Source of the DNA: Amycolatopsis kentuckyensis
GTDB taxonomy: Bacteria; Actinomycetota; Actinomycetes; Mycobacteriales; Pseudonocardiaceae
Direction of reading: 5' to 3'
Length of the DNA: 45,854 bases
Assembly: GCF_002155975.1 (NCBI RefSeq)
Contig: NZ_MUMI01000080.1
Coordinates: forward strand, 1 to 45,854
Shown piece after piece: positions 1 through 7,427 of the stretch. The notes under the pieces are model-generated. The model saw only the letters and a program-made list of their open reading frames with translations. It was not told the DNA's origin and made no database searches. A program made the translations under genes and the position numbers. The number at the start of each line of letters is the position of its first letter. Position 1 is the first letter of the stretch.

Positions 1-1288
1 GGTCCTCACCGCCGCCCTGCCGTCGATCGGCGCCGACCTGCACGCCCGCACCGGGCTGGTCGCGGTCACCGCCGCCGGCCTGCTGACCCTGACCGTCGCG
101 ACGCCGCTGCACGGGCGGCTCGGTGACCTGTACGGCCGCCGGATCTCCTTCGCCGGGTCGGTCCTGGTGTTCGCCGCCGCGTCGGCGTGGTGCGCCGCCG
201 CGCCCGATCTCGGCTCGCTGGTCGCCGCCCGCGCGCTGCAGGGCCTGGGCGGCAGCGGGCTGATCGTCACGGCGATGAGCGCGCTCGGCGAGCTGTTCGA
301 CCGCGACGAGCTGCTGCGCCGCCAGGGCTGGCAGACGGCCGTCTTCGCGGCCGCCACCCTCGGCGGCCCGCCGCTGGGCGGGCTGCTCGCGGCCGGTCCC
401 GGCTGGCGGTGGATCTTCCTGGTCAACCTGCCCCTGAGCGTGCCCGCCCTGGTCCTCGGCCTGCGGGGGCTGCCCGCGAAAGCGCGTCGGGACACGGAGA
501 AGTTCGACGTCCCGGGCAGCGTGCTGCTGGCGATCGCGGGTGCCGCCGTCGTCGCGCTCGGCACCGTCGACGCGCTCGCCAGGAGTCCGCTGTGGACACC
601 GGTGCTCCTCGGCACCACCCTGGTGACGGGCTCCCTGTTCGTCCGGCGGCAGCGCCGCGCCAGCAGTCCGCTCATCTCGCCGAAGGTGTTCGCGGACGCC
701 GTCCTCAAGCGCGCGGTGGTGGTCAACGGCCTGGCGGGCGCCGCGCTCTACGGCACCTTCACCTACGTCGCCCTGGTCGCCGCTTCCGGCGCGGGCGCGG
801 CGGCCACCGGGCTGCTGCTCGTCGCCATGACCGCGGGACAGCTCGTGCTGTCGGCGTCCTTCGCCGCGCTGGCCCGGCGGCACCCGGACCTGACGGCGTG
901 GGGCCGGAACGGCTGCCTGCTCGGCACCGCCGGACTGGCCGCGATCGCCGTCGCCGCCGCGTTCGACGGCACACCCTGGCTGCTCGCCCCCGGCTTGTTC
1001 GCGATCGGCGCGGCCTTCGCCGTCTGCACGTCCGCCTACACCGTCCTCGGCCAGACGCGGGCCGACCGGGCGCTGCTGGGCGTGACGCTGGGCTCGCTGA
1101 CCTTCGCCCGGCAGGCCGGCGGCCTGGCCGGAGCCGCGGTGTTCGGCTGGCTCGCGCTGGCCACGACCGGCGGGCTGGGCGCCGCCGGCCTCACCGTCGT
1201 GTTCGGCGCGGCGGCGGTGACGATGCTGGTGGCGTGGCTCACCGCGCCCGGTGTCACGTCTTCGGAGGCTGTCTCGTCCAGTTCGTAG
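1..1288 (+). CDS. MFS drug-type exporter, 5' end outside window
   Basis: Proton-driven efflux transporter of the major facilitator superfamily, inner membrane. The reading frame is already open at base 2, so the start and first helix lie outside the window. Visible early is the MFS motif A (GRLGDLYGRR, about bases 112-141) between helices 2 and 3, then an LQGLGG segment typical of the DHA2 (14-helix) group and a long series of hydrophobic helices to the serine-rich C-terminus. The substrate cannot be told from sequence. The CMD-family gene follows after 22 bases and could be co-transcribed, but that gene also has its own sigma-factor promoter lying inside the last codons of this one. Confidence 0.9.
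   Translation, partial: VLTAALPSIGADLHARTGLVAVTAAGLLTLTVATPLHGRLGDLYGRRISFAGSVLVFAAASAWCAAAPDLGSLVAARALQGLGGSGLIVTAMSALGELFDRDELLRRQGWQTAVFAAATLGGPPLGGLLAAGPGWRWIFLVNLPLSVPALVLGLRGLPAKARRDTEKFDVPGSVLLAIAGAAVVALGTVDALARSPLWTPVLLGTTLVTGSLFVRRQRRASSPLISPKVFADAVLKRAVVVNGLAGAALYGTFTYVALVAASGAGAAATGLLLVAMTAGQLVLSASFAALARRHPDLTAWGRNGCLLGTAGLAAIAVAAAFDGTPWLLAPGLFAIGAAFAVCTSAYTVLGQTRADRALLGVTLGSLTFARQAGGLAGAAVFGWLALATTGGLGAAGLTVVFGAAAVTMLVAWLTAPGVTSSEAVSSSS
1252..1278 (+). promoter_or_regulatory. ECF41-type sigma promoter in front of the CMD gene
   Basis: TGTCACG at 1252-1258 and CGTC at 1275-1278 are separated by exactly 16 bases. This matches, as I recall it, the published ECF41 target pattern (TGTCACA, 16 bases, CGTC) with one mismatch. 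A transcript starting about 7 bases downstream would give a leader of roughly 25 bases before the ATG at 1311, with AAGGAG in it. An ECF41-type sigma factor is encoded 1.4 kb away, which makes the match meaningful. It overlaps the 3' end of the MFS gene. Confidence 0.7.
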
Positions 1289-1310
1289 CACCGAGACGAA
1301 GGAGACCGAA

Positions 1311-1877
1311 ATGCCGCGCATCCCCGCCAAGAAGACGTCCGAGGCCGGGCCCTTCCTCAAGCTCGTCTACCGGTTCGCCGGCCGCCGCTTCGGCGCGGTG
1401 CCCGAGCCGATGGCCGTCACCGCGCACCACCCCGGGCTGCTGCGGACCTCCGTGGTCCACGAGCTGCTGGCCGAGCGGGCGTCGAAGAAGGTCCCGGCGA
1501 ACGTGCGGGAGCTCGCCGTCTACCGGGTCGCCACGCGGATCGGCTGCTCCTGGTGCGTCGACTTCGGCACCATGCTGCAGAAGCACGACGGCCTCGACAT
1601 CGAGCGGCTCACGAAGATCGACGACTACGCGACTTCGCCCGCCTTCAGCCGGCCGGAGCGGCTGGCGCTCGCCTACGCCGACGCGATGTCCGGTGACCAG
1701 GTGACGGTGACCGACGAGCAGGTCGCCGAGCTCGAGCGCGAGTTCGGCCGCGACGGCGTCCTGGAGCTGACCTACCAGATCGCGCTGGAGAACTCCCGCG
1801 CCCGGATGAACAGCGCGCTCGGCATCGTCGACCAGGGGTTCACCTCCGGCGACGCGTGCCGCGTCCCGCTCCCGTAG
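1311..1877 (+). CDS. Carboxymuconolactone decarboxylase (AhpD-like) family protein
   Basis: 188-residue protein of the CMD/AhpD superfamily, whose members are decarboxylases or CxxC-based peroxide-reducing enzymes. A CSWC motif (in GCSWCVDFG) sits in the helix where AhpD-like proteins carry their redox cysteines, so a thiol oxidoreductase role is more likely than ring-cleavage decarboxylation. The ATG at 1311 is chosen because AAGGAG lies at 1299-1304; an earlier in-frame start would give an arginine-rich, out-of-family N-terminus. CMD proteins are one of the three 'COE' classes (CMD, oxidoreductase, epimerase) that sit beside ECF41 sigma factors and are their usual target. The promoter at 1252-1278 and the sigma gene at 2683-3636 fit that. 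Physiological substrate unknown. Confidence 0.88.
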   Translation: MPRIPAKKTSEAGPFLKLVYRFAGRRFGAVPEPMAVTAHHPGLLRTSVVHELLAERASKKVPANVRELAVYRVATRIGCSWCVDFGTMLQKHDGLDIERLTKIDDYATSPAFSRPERLALAYADAMSGDQVTVTDEQVAELEREFGRDGVLELTYQIALENSRARMNSALGIVDQGFTSGDACRVPLP

Positions 1878-1940
1878 GAGGCGCCGAACCAGACCCCGGG
1901 GGGACGCGCCGGCGGGGTCCGCCGCGGGACCGTTCTGCGC

Positions 1941-2711
1941 ATGCACCTCGTCGCCAGTGAACGGATCAAGCTCTTCAGCATCGCCACGCCCTGGGTGTGC
2001 GGCCTCTTCACCCTGGTCGCGCTGGCCTTCCCGGCCGCGATCTCCGCGCTCAGCGCCGGCGAGGCCCACCTGCCGCCCACAGTCGCGAGCACCCAGTTCG
2101 GCTACCAGCTCGCCCTGGTCGCCGTGCTGGTGCTGGCCGCGCTCGCGGTGACCAGCGAATACCACTCCGGCACGATCCACGGCACCTTCCAGGCCGTGCC
2201 GAGCCGGACGCCGGTGCTGCTGGCCAAGGCCGCGCTCGTCGCCGGGTACGCCTTCCTGCTCGGCGAAGCCGCCGCGTTCGCGGGCTGGCTGGTGGCCAGG
2301 GTCCTCGCGCCGGACGCCGACCTCGCCCTGGACAGCGTCGCCGACTGGCGGATCGTCGCCGGTACCGGACCGGTGTTCGCGCTGGCCGCCGTCTGCGGGG
2401 TCGGGGTCGGCCTGCTCCTGCGGTACACCGCCGGCGCGGTCGCGCTGCTCGCCGCCTACCCGCTGATGGCGGAGAACGTCGTCCAGCTGATCCCGCGCGC
2501 CGGGCGGGAGATCCACCGGTGGCTGCCGCTGAACGCCGTCACGAAGTTCCTCAGCGGGAGCGGGGAGGCCAACGCGGGCCGGGACGGCGGCAACGCCACC
2601 GTCCTGTCCGACTCACCGCTGAGCCCGGGCTGGGCGCTGGCCTACTTCGGGGCCTTCGCCGCCGTCCTGCTGGCCGCCGGGATCACGCAGGCGCGTCGCC
2701 GGGACGCGTGA
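1941..2711 (+). CDS. ABC-2 type transporter permease
   Basis: 256-residue inner-membrane permease of the ABC-2 type with about six hydrophobic helices. The N-terminal ASERIKL segment followed by a helix, and the SEYHSGTIHGTF motif in the first cytoplasmic loop, are hallmarks of actinobacterial ABC-2 permeases (usually written as SEY..GTI). No ATPase gene is adjacent, so it must borrow one from elsewhere or be a remnant of a larger locus. No clear ribosome binding site precedes the ATG. A 7-bp GC stem (1892-1898 with 1913-1919) lies between it and the CMD gene. Its last 29 bases overlap the convergent sigma factor gene. Confidence 0.82.
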   Translation: MHLVASERIKLFSIATPWVCGLFTLVALAFPAAISALSAGEAHLPPTVASTQFGYQLALVAVLVLAALAVTSEYHSGTIHGTFQAVPSRTPVLLAKAALVAGYAFLLGEAAAFAGWLVARVLAPDADLALDSVADWRIVAGTGPVFALAAVCGVGVGLLLRYTAGAVALLAAYPLMAENVVQLIPRAGREIHRWLPLNAVTKFLSGSGEANAGRDGGNATVLSDSPLSPGWALAYFGAFAAVLLAAGITQARRRDA

Positions 2712-3636
2712 TCCGGGCGAGCTTGTCCGGGTTGACGACGTCGTAGATCGCCACGATCTTCCCGTCGCGGATGGTCATCGCCTGCACGTGCTCGTCGAGG
2801 GCGAAGAAGCCGTCCTGGCCCGGCTGCGGCGCGAGGTACACGCCCAGATCGCCGTTGACGAGCACCGGCGTGCCGCCGGTGAGCACACCGGGCGGGTACT
2901 TGCCGGCGAGGCCCACGAAGAACCGGGCGATCTTGTCCGCGCCGACGATGAGCTGCCGCGTGGTCCGGCCCTTGCCGTTCGAGTCGCCGATGAGCACGAC
3001 GTCCGGGGCGAGCAGTTCGGTCATTGCCCGGACGTCCCCGGCGTGCAGCGCGGTGACGAACTTTTCGAGGACCTTCGCCTGGTCGTCCAGCGGGACCCGT
3101 GGCGCCGGGTCGGCGTCGGCGAGGGCCTTGCGGCCGCGCGAGGCGTACTGGCGGGCGGCGTCGACCGAGACGCCGAGGGCGTCCGCGATCTCCGCGAACG
3201 GCACCGAGAAGGCGTCGTGCAGCACGAAGGCGACGCGCTGCTCCGGCGTCAGCTTGTCGAGGACGACCAGCGCGGCCATCCGCAGGCCGTCGTCGCGGAC
3301 CGCGATGTCCAGCGGGTCCTCGCTGACCGGCCGCCCGAACGGCGTGACGACCGGCTCCGGCAGCCAGTTGCCGACGTAGCGCTCCCGCTGCGCGGCGGCG
3401 GACTTGAGCCGGTCCAGGCAGATCCGGCCGACGACCGTGGTCAGCCAGCCCCGCAGGTCGCGGATCGCCGCGCGGCCAGCGTCGTCCAGGCCGGCCAGCC
3501 GGAACCAGGACTCCTGCACGGCGTCCTCGGCGTCGGCGCGGGTGCCGGTCAGCCGGTAGGCGACGCCGATCAGGTGACTGCGGTGCTCGGCGAACTGCGC
3601 GGCGAGGGAGTCCTGGGCGGTGGGCGTGGAGGCCAT
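2683..3636 (-). CDS. ECF41-group RNA polymerase sigma factor (SigJ-like)
   Basis: 317-residue extracytoplasmic-function sigma factor with a fused C-terminal NTF2/SnoaL-like regulatory domain. Region 2 lies at about residues 12-80 and region 4 at about 120-175. The linker carries WLPEP (91-95), and the C-terminal domain carries NPDKL (302-306), both diagnostic of ECF41. The third signature, DGGGK, is altered to DSNGK (218-222). In this family the C-terminal domain replaces an anti-sigma factor and controls activity. The ATG at 3636 is preferred to an upstream TTG at 3654. Divergent from dnaG with a 41-bp gap, convergent with the permease. The likely target is the CMD gene promoter at 1252-1278; I see no matching promoter in front of the sigma gene itself. 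Confidence 0.92.
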   Translation of the reverse strand: MASTPTAQDSLAAQFAEHRSHLIGVAYRLTGTRADAEDAVQESWFRLAGLDDAGRAAIRDLRGWLTTVVGRICLDRLKSAAAQRERYVGNWLPEPVVTPFGRPVSEDPLDIAVRDDGLRMAALVVLDKLTPEQRVAFVLHDAFSVPFAEIADALGVSVDAARQYASRGRKALADADPAPRVPLDDQAKVLEKFVTALHAGDVRAMTELLAPDVVLIGDSNGKGRTTRQLIVGADKIARFFVGLAGKYPPGVLTGGTPVLVNGDLGVYLAPQPGQDGFFALDEHVQAMTIRDGKIVAIYDVVNPDKLARITRPGDAPA

Positions 3637-3664
3637 GCCCCGAGTGTGCCGCAACGGGCAAGAC

Positions 3665-3670
3665 TAGAGT
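3665..3670 (+). promoter_or_regulatory. -10 box of dnaG, leaderless layout
   Basis: TAGAGT is followed by 7 bases and then GTG at 3678, so transcription should begin at or next to the start codon. No ribosome binding site is present, which agrees with a leaderless message. The box overlaps the alternative GTG at 3669, arguing against that earlier start. Confidence 0.5.
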
Positions 3671-3677
3671 GGTTGAC

Positions 3678-5585
3678 GTGGCAGGACGGATTCGGGAGAG
3701 CGACATCGCGGAGGTGCGCGAGCGGAACCGGATCGACGAGGTCGTCGGGGAGTACGTGGCGCTGCGCCGCGCCGGTGGGGGCAGCCTGAAGGGCCTCTGC
3801 CCGTTCCACAACGAGAAGACTCCGTCGTTCAACGTCCGCCCGGCGCACGGCACCTTCCACTGCTTCGGCTGTGGCGAAGGCGGCGACGTCATCAAGTTCG
3901 TCCAGAAGATCGACCTGATCTCGTTCGTCGAGGCCGTCGAGCGGCTGGCCGACCGGGTCGGCATCCGGCTCACCTACGAGGGCGGCGGCGCGACGATCCA
4001 GCGTGACCGCGGCAGCCGCACCCGGCTGGTCGAGGCCCACCGGCTGGCCCAGGAGTTCTACGCCGAGCAGCTGGTCACCGACGAGGCGCGCCCGGCGCGG
4101 GACTTCCTGTCCGAGCGCGGGTTCGACGCCGCCATGGCGAAGACGTTCGGCTGCGGGTACGCCCCCGGCGGCTGGGACAAGCTGACGAAGTTCCTGCTCA
4201 ACCGCGGCTTCGAGGTCAAGGAACTGCTCACCGCGGGGCTGTCCAAGGAGGGCCAGCGCGGCCCGATGGACCGGTTCCACCGGCGGCTGGTCTGGCCGAT
4301 CCGCGACGTCGGCAACGACGTCGTCGGCTTCGGCGCGCGGCGGCTGTTCGACGACGACCGGATCTCGGCGAAGTACCTCAACACCGCCGAGTCGCCGATC
4401 TACAAGAAGTCCCAGGTCATGTTCGGCCTCGACCTGGCCAAGCGCGAGATCGCGAAGCGGCACCAGGTCGTCGTGGTCGAGGGCTACACCGACGTGATGG
4501 CGATGCACGCGTCGGGCGTGCCGACGGCGGTGGCGTCGTCGGGCACGGCGTTCGGCGAAGACCACATGAAGGTGCTTCGCCGGCTGATGATGGACGACGA
4601 CGCATTCCGCGGCGAAGTGATCTTCACCTTCGACGGCGACGAAGCGGGCCAGAAGGCCGCGCTGAAGGCGTTCGAGGGCGACCAGACGTTCGCCGGCCAG
4701 ACGTACATCGCGGTCGCGCCGGACGGCATGGACCCGTGCGAGCTGCGGCTGGCCAAGGGCGACAGCGCGGTGAAGGACCTGGTCGCGCGGCGGACGCCGC
4801 TGTTCGAGTTCGTCATCCGCAGCACCCTCAAGAACTACGACCTCGACTCGGTCGACGGCCAGGTCGCGGCGCTGCAGAAGACCGTGCCGATGGTGGCGTC
4901 GATCAAGGACCGCGCGGCCCGCGACGGCTACGCGTCGAAGCTCGCCTGGTGGGTGGGCTGGCAGGACGTCGCCCAGGTCGTCAACCGCGTCCGCGGGGCG
5001 GCGGGCGCGACGGACAAGCGCGGCGGGGTGCCGCTGCGGCAGCCCGGGCGCGCCCAGCAGGCCGCACCGGCCGCGCCGACGCAGGACGTCGCCCGCCCGG
5101 CCCCCAAGGACCCGCGGTTCGCCGTGCAGCGCGAGGCGCTGAAGGCCGCGCTGCAGCAGCCCGCGATCGCCGGGCCGGAGTACGACGCGCTACCGCTGGA
5201 GGCGTTCACCCACCCGGTGTATGTCGCGGTGCACGAGGCCGTCCTGAAGGCGGGCGGCGCGGGTTCGGGCCTGACCGGCCCGGCGCTGCTGGACGCGGCG
5301 GCCCCGCACTGTCCGGAAGGGACGGTCCGGCGGGTGCTGTCCGAGCTGGCCGTGGAACCGTTGCAGGCCAAGGACGAGGTCGACTCCCGGTACATCTCGT
5401 CGATCCTCGCGCGCCTGCAGGAGGGGCTCGTCGGGCGGCAGATCGCGGAGATCAAGGGCAAGCTGCAGCGGCTCTCGCCGGTCGAAGCGCCGGACGACTA
5501 CCGCGCGCTGTTCGGCGACCTCGTCGCGCTGGAGCAGTACAAGAAGTCGCTGGGCGAGCAGGCGGCCGCCAGCACGTGGAGCTGA
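3678..5585 (+). CDS. dnaG: DNA primase
   Basis: Synthesises RNA primers at the replication fork together with DnaB helicase. 635 residues from GTG 3678, a normal length for actinobacteria. The zinc-binding domain has C41, H44, C62 and C65 (CPFHNEK ... HCFGCGEGGD). The RNA polymerase core follows, then the TOPRIM fold with E268 (VVEGYTD) and the DGD metal motif D319/D321 (TFDGDEAG). The C-terminal helicase-binding region spans about residues 440-635 after an Ala/Pro-rich linker. In many actinobacteria dnaG follows a dGTPase gene; here the sigma factor is upstream instead and transcribed away from it. The next gene starts one base after the stop, so they form a transcription unit. Start choice rests on the TAGAGT box and on alignment to family N-termini from memory. 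Confidence 0.97.
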   Translation: MAGRIRESDIAEVRERNRIDEVVGEYVALRRAGGGSLKGLCPFHNEKTPSFNVRPAHGTFHCFGCGEGGDVIKFVQKIDLISFVEAVERLADRVGIRLTYEGGGATIQRDRGSRTRLVEAHRLAQEFYAEQLVTDEARPARDFLSERGFDAAMAKTFGCGYAPGGWDKLTKFLLNRGFEVKELLTAGLSKEGQRGPMDRFHRRLVWPIRDVGNDVVGFGARRLFDDDRISAKYLNTAESPIYKKSQVMFGLDLAKREIAKRHQVVVVEGYTDVMAMHASGVPTAVASSGTAFGEDHMKVLRRLMMDDDAFRGEVIFTFDGDEAGQKAALKAFEGDQTFAGQTYIAVAPDGMDPCELRLAKGDSAVKDLVARRTPLFEFVIRSTLKNYDLDSVDGQVAALQKTVPMVASIKDRAARDGYASKLAWWVGWQDVAQVVNRVRGAAGATDKRGGVPLRQPGRAQQAAPAAPTQDVARPAPKDPRFAVQREALKAALQQPAIAGPEYDALPLEAFTHPVYVAVHEAVLKAGGAGSGLTGPALLDAAAPHCPEGTVRRVLSELAVEPLQAKDEVDSRYISSILARLQEGLVGRQIAEIKGKLQRLSPVEAPDDYRALFGDLVALEQYKKSLGEQAAASTWS

Positions 5586-5586
5586 G

Positions 5587-6108
5587 ATGAGTTTCCTGCG
5601 CCGGCTGCTCGGCGACCGCACGCCCGACGGGTTCGCGGGTTCGCTCGCACCGGGTGAAGAGGTCGTGGACAGCGCCCCGGTCGAGGGCGGCGGGCACCTG
5701 GTCGTGACGGCGCTGGGCCTGTGGATCCCGTCCGGCGACGGGGCACGGCGCGTCGGCTGGCACCTCGTCGGCAAGGCGGCCTGGGCGGACGGCGTCTTCA
5801 CACTGACGGAGTCGTCCGAGGTCGCAACGGCGGGTGCGGCGGTCGTCCTGGCTGACCTGCCGCCGGTGCGCTTCCGGCTGCCGTCGCCGGGCAAGGTGCC
5901 GCGCGAGGCCTACCAGCGCGTCGAGGGCTCGATCCGCACGCGGCACCGGCAGGAGATCGGGACCGGGGGAGCGTGGTTCGTGCAGCGCAAGGTGCCCGGC
6001 CGCGACGGCAGCGTGCTGCAGGTCCGGCCGGATCCCGGCACCGACGTCGCGCTGGTCGAGGCCATCGCCGAGCAGGTCGCCGCGAAGCTGGTCAACCGGG
6101 CGAAGTAG
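5587..6108 (+). CDS. Conserved hypothetical protein downstream of dnaG
   Basis: 173-residue soluble protein without signal peptide or membrane segments. It begins MSFLRRLLGD and is mostly beta-rich (GGGHLVVTALGLWIP, AWADGVFTLTE), ending in a helix. The pattern suggests a small beta-barrel or PH-like fold in which the protein sequence is scored against a short hydrophobic strand series, but I do not recognise a named family. It starts one base after the dnaG stop, so it is translationally coupled to primase. Its stop codon is followed directly by the 31-bp palindrome at 6109-6139, which ends in TTTT and may terminate this unit. Function unknown. Confidence 0.8.
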   Translation: MSFLRRLLGDRTPDGFAGSLAPGEEVVDSAPVEGGGHLVVTALGLWIPSGDGARRVGWHLVGKAAWADGVFTLTESSEVATAGAAVVLADLPPVRFRLPSPGKVPREAYQRVEGSIRTRHRQEIGTGGAWFVQRKVPGRDGSVLQVRPDPGTDVALVEAIAEQVAAKLVNRAK

Positions 6109-6139
6109 CAGTACGCTCGTACTCAGTACAGGCGTACTG
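6109..6139. promoter_or_regulatory. 31-bp palindrome built from four GTAC units
   Basis: Two 15-base arms, CAGTACGCTCGTACT and AGTACAGGCGTACTG, flank a single central C at 6124 and differ from perfect symmetry by only two adjacent positions. GTAC occurs at 6111, 6119, 6126 and 6134, spaced 8, 7 and 8 bases. The element lies directly after the stop at 6108 and 17 bases before the GTG at 6157. It may be an operator for a dimeric (TetR-like) repressor of the methyltransferase gene. It could also act as an RNA hairpin terminator for the dnaG unit, since TTTT follows at 6140-6143, although a one-base loop would need to open. Confidence 0.7.
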
Positions 6140-6156
6140 TTTTCCGGGAGGCAGCC

Positions 6157-6924
6157 GTGTGGGATCCGGGCAAATACCTCGACTACGCCGACCTGCGGGC
6201 CCGGCCGTTCCACGACCTGGTCTCGCGCATCGGGGCTGCGGAGCCGCGGCGCGTCGTCGACCTGGGCTGCGGCCCCGGCAACCTGACGGTTTCCCTGCGG
6301 GACCGCTGGCCCTCGGCGATCTTGGAGTGCAGCGATAGTTCACCCGAAATGGTGACGGCGGCCCGCGCCCGCGGTCTCGACGCGTCCTTGCTCGACGTCC
6401 GCGACTGGAAGCCGGCGCCCGACACCGACGTCGTGGTGTCGAACGCCGTCCTGCAGTGGGTCCCGGACCACGCCGAGCTGCTTCGCCGCTGGGCGGCTTC
6501 GTTGCCCGGGGGCGCCTTCCTGGCGGTGCAGGTGCCGGGCAACTTCAACGCGCCTTCGCACGTGCTGACGCGCGAACTGGCGGCCTCCCCGGCCTGGGCG
6601 CCTCGCCTGGCCGACGTGGTGCTGCGCGAGGACGACGCGGTGTCGACCCCGCTGGAGTACGCGAACCTCCTGGCCGACGCGGGCTGCGACGTCGACGCCT
6701 GGGAGACGACGTACGTCCAGCCGTTGCACGGGCCCTCGCCGGTGCTGGAATGGATCACGGGCACGGCGTTGCGCCCGATCCGCGCGGCCCTGCCCGACGC
6801 CGAGTGGGAGCGGTTCCGCGCAGCGCTGGCGCCGCTTCTGCGCGAGGCCTACCCACCCCGGCCGGGCGGCACCACGTGGTTCGAGTTCCGCAGGGTGTTC
6901 TTCGTGGCGAGGGTCAGCGCTTGA
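6157..6924 (+). CDS. tam: Trans-aconitate 2-methyltransferase-like SAM methyltransferase
   Basis: 255 residues, the usual length of Tam, which methylates trans-aconitate, a by-product that inhibits aconitase, using S-adenosylmethionine in the cytoplasm. The class I methyltransferase fold is clear: motif I VVDLGCGPGNL (33-43), an acidic residue at the end of strand 2 (ECSDSS), and the Tam-like VLQWVPDH and VQVPGN segments. The GTG start has GGGAGG 5 bases upstream. The 31-bp palindrome sits between the ribosome binding site and the previous stop, so expression is probably repressor-controlled. It overlaps the convergent 56-codon gene by 11 bases. Substrate assignment is by family resemblance; another small carboxylic acid is possible. 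Confidence 0.85.
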   Translation: MWDPGKYLDYADLRARPFHDLVSRIGAAEPRRVVDLGCGPGNLTVSLRDRWPSAILECSDSSPEMVTAARARGLDASLLDVRDWKPAPDTDVVVSNAVLQWVPDHAELLRRWAASLPGGAFLAVQVPGNFNAPSHVLTRELAASPAWAPRLADVVLREDDAVSTPLEYANLLADAGCDVDAWETTYVQPLHGPSPVLEWITGTALRPIRAALPDAEWERFRAALAPLLREAYPPRPGGTTWFEFRRVFFVARVSA

Positions 6925-7084
6925 GCTTCTCCCCGATCTTGGCGCGCGCGACCCCGGCGGCGCCCTGGACCATCGGGTGGTCGACGACCCGGCGGTAGGT
7001 GCGTACGAGCTGCTCGTACCGCCCCCGGCCTGCCTTGGCGCCCAGTACGTACCCCAGGCCTGCCCCCAGCAGGAACTTCTTCAT
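6914..7084 (-). CDS. 56-residue YtxH-like small membrane-associated protein
   Basis: A short gene: MKKFLLGAGLGYVLGAKAGR, then a basic amphipathic tail ending in GEKLKR. The N-terminus is a glycine-rich hydrophobic helix with the GYVLGAKAGRxRYEQL pattern seen in many small actinobacterial proteins related to the YtxH/gas-vesicle-like stress family. It starts at ATG 7084 and its last 11 bases overlap the end of the methyltransferase gene on the other strand. Role unknown; probably membrane-bound and stress-related by analogy. Confidence 0.8.
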   Translation of the reverse strand: MKKFLLGAGLGYVLGAKAGRGRYEQLVRTYRRVVDHPMVQGAAGVARAKIGEKLKR

Positions 7085-7159
7085 CCGCGTCCACGCCTTC
7101 CGTCGTTAGGTCGTCCGACTGTCCATTGTCCAGGAAAACCGGCCGGACGGGGGTGGTTG

Positions 7160-7174
7160 CGCTAAGTGGGGGGT
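7160..7174 (+). repeat. 15-bp intergenic repeat, copy 1
   Basis: CGCTAAGTGGGGGGT occurs here, 78 bases before tRNA-Asn, and again at 23804-23818 directly in front of a TetR gene. Identity is exact over 15 bases, both copies lie in intergenic DNA and on the same strand as the gene that follows. Confidence 0.6.
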
Positions 7175-7202
7175 GGTGCACGGGGCTTCCGGGGCATGGT
7201 CT

Positions 7203-7208
7203 AAAGTT
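7203..7208 (+). promoter_or_regulatory. Possible -10 box for tRNA-Asn
   Basis: TAAAGT, 44 bases upstream of the mature tRNA 5' end, in otherwise GC-rich sequence. No convincing -35 hexamer is visible. A small stem (CGGTC/GACCG, 7217-7231) lies in the leader. Confidence 0.35.
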
Positions 7209-7251
7209 CTTCTCGTCGGTCGGAGAGACCGGCACCGGAAGTGAGCAACAT

Positions 7252-7324
7252 TCCCCTGTAGCTCAACTGGCAGAGCATTCGGCTGTTAACCGGAGGGTTC
7301 TTGGTTCGAGTCCAAGCGGGGGAG
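7252..7324 (+). tRNA. tRNA-Asn (anticodon GTT)
   Basis: A full cloverleaf can be drawn: acceptor stem TCCCCTG with CGGGGGA (one G-T pair), D-arm GCTC/GAGC, anticodon stem TTCGG/CCGGA around the loop CTGTTAA with anticodon GTT at 7285-7287, variable loop, and T-arm CTTGG/CCAAG with TTCGAGT. The discriminator base is G and CCA is not encoded. tRNA genes are common integration sites, but no integrase or duplicated tRNA 3' end is visible nearby. Confidence 0.97.
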
Positions 7325-7325
7325 C

Positions 7326-7355
7326 AAAGCCCAGGTCACTGACCTGGGCTTTTTT
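7326..7355 (+). terminator. Rho-independent terminator of tRNA-Asn
   Basis: GCCCAGGTCA (7329-7338) and TGACCTGGGC (7340-7349) form a perfect inverted repeat, followed by six T (7350-7355). It starts two bases after the tRNA. Confidence 0.92.
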
Positions 7356-7427
7356 GCTGCCCAGGGGCAGGGCTGCGCGGGCTTCCGCGTGGGTTGCCGG
7401 CGTCGGCGAGGTTTGTACGCTGGGGTG

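Noticed and set aside
1254..2516. Long minus-strand frame of 420 codons
   Set aside because: It covers the CMD gene and half the permease gene, has no family features, and is a by-product of high GC.
7252..7355. tRNA-Asn as an integration (att) site
   Set aside because: No integrase gene and no repeated tRNA 3' end were found in the window.
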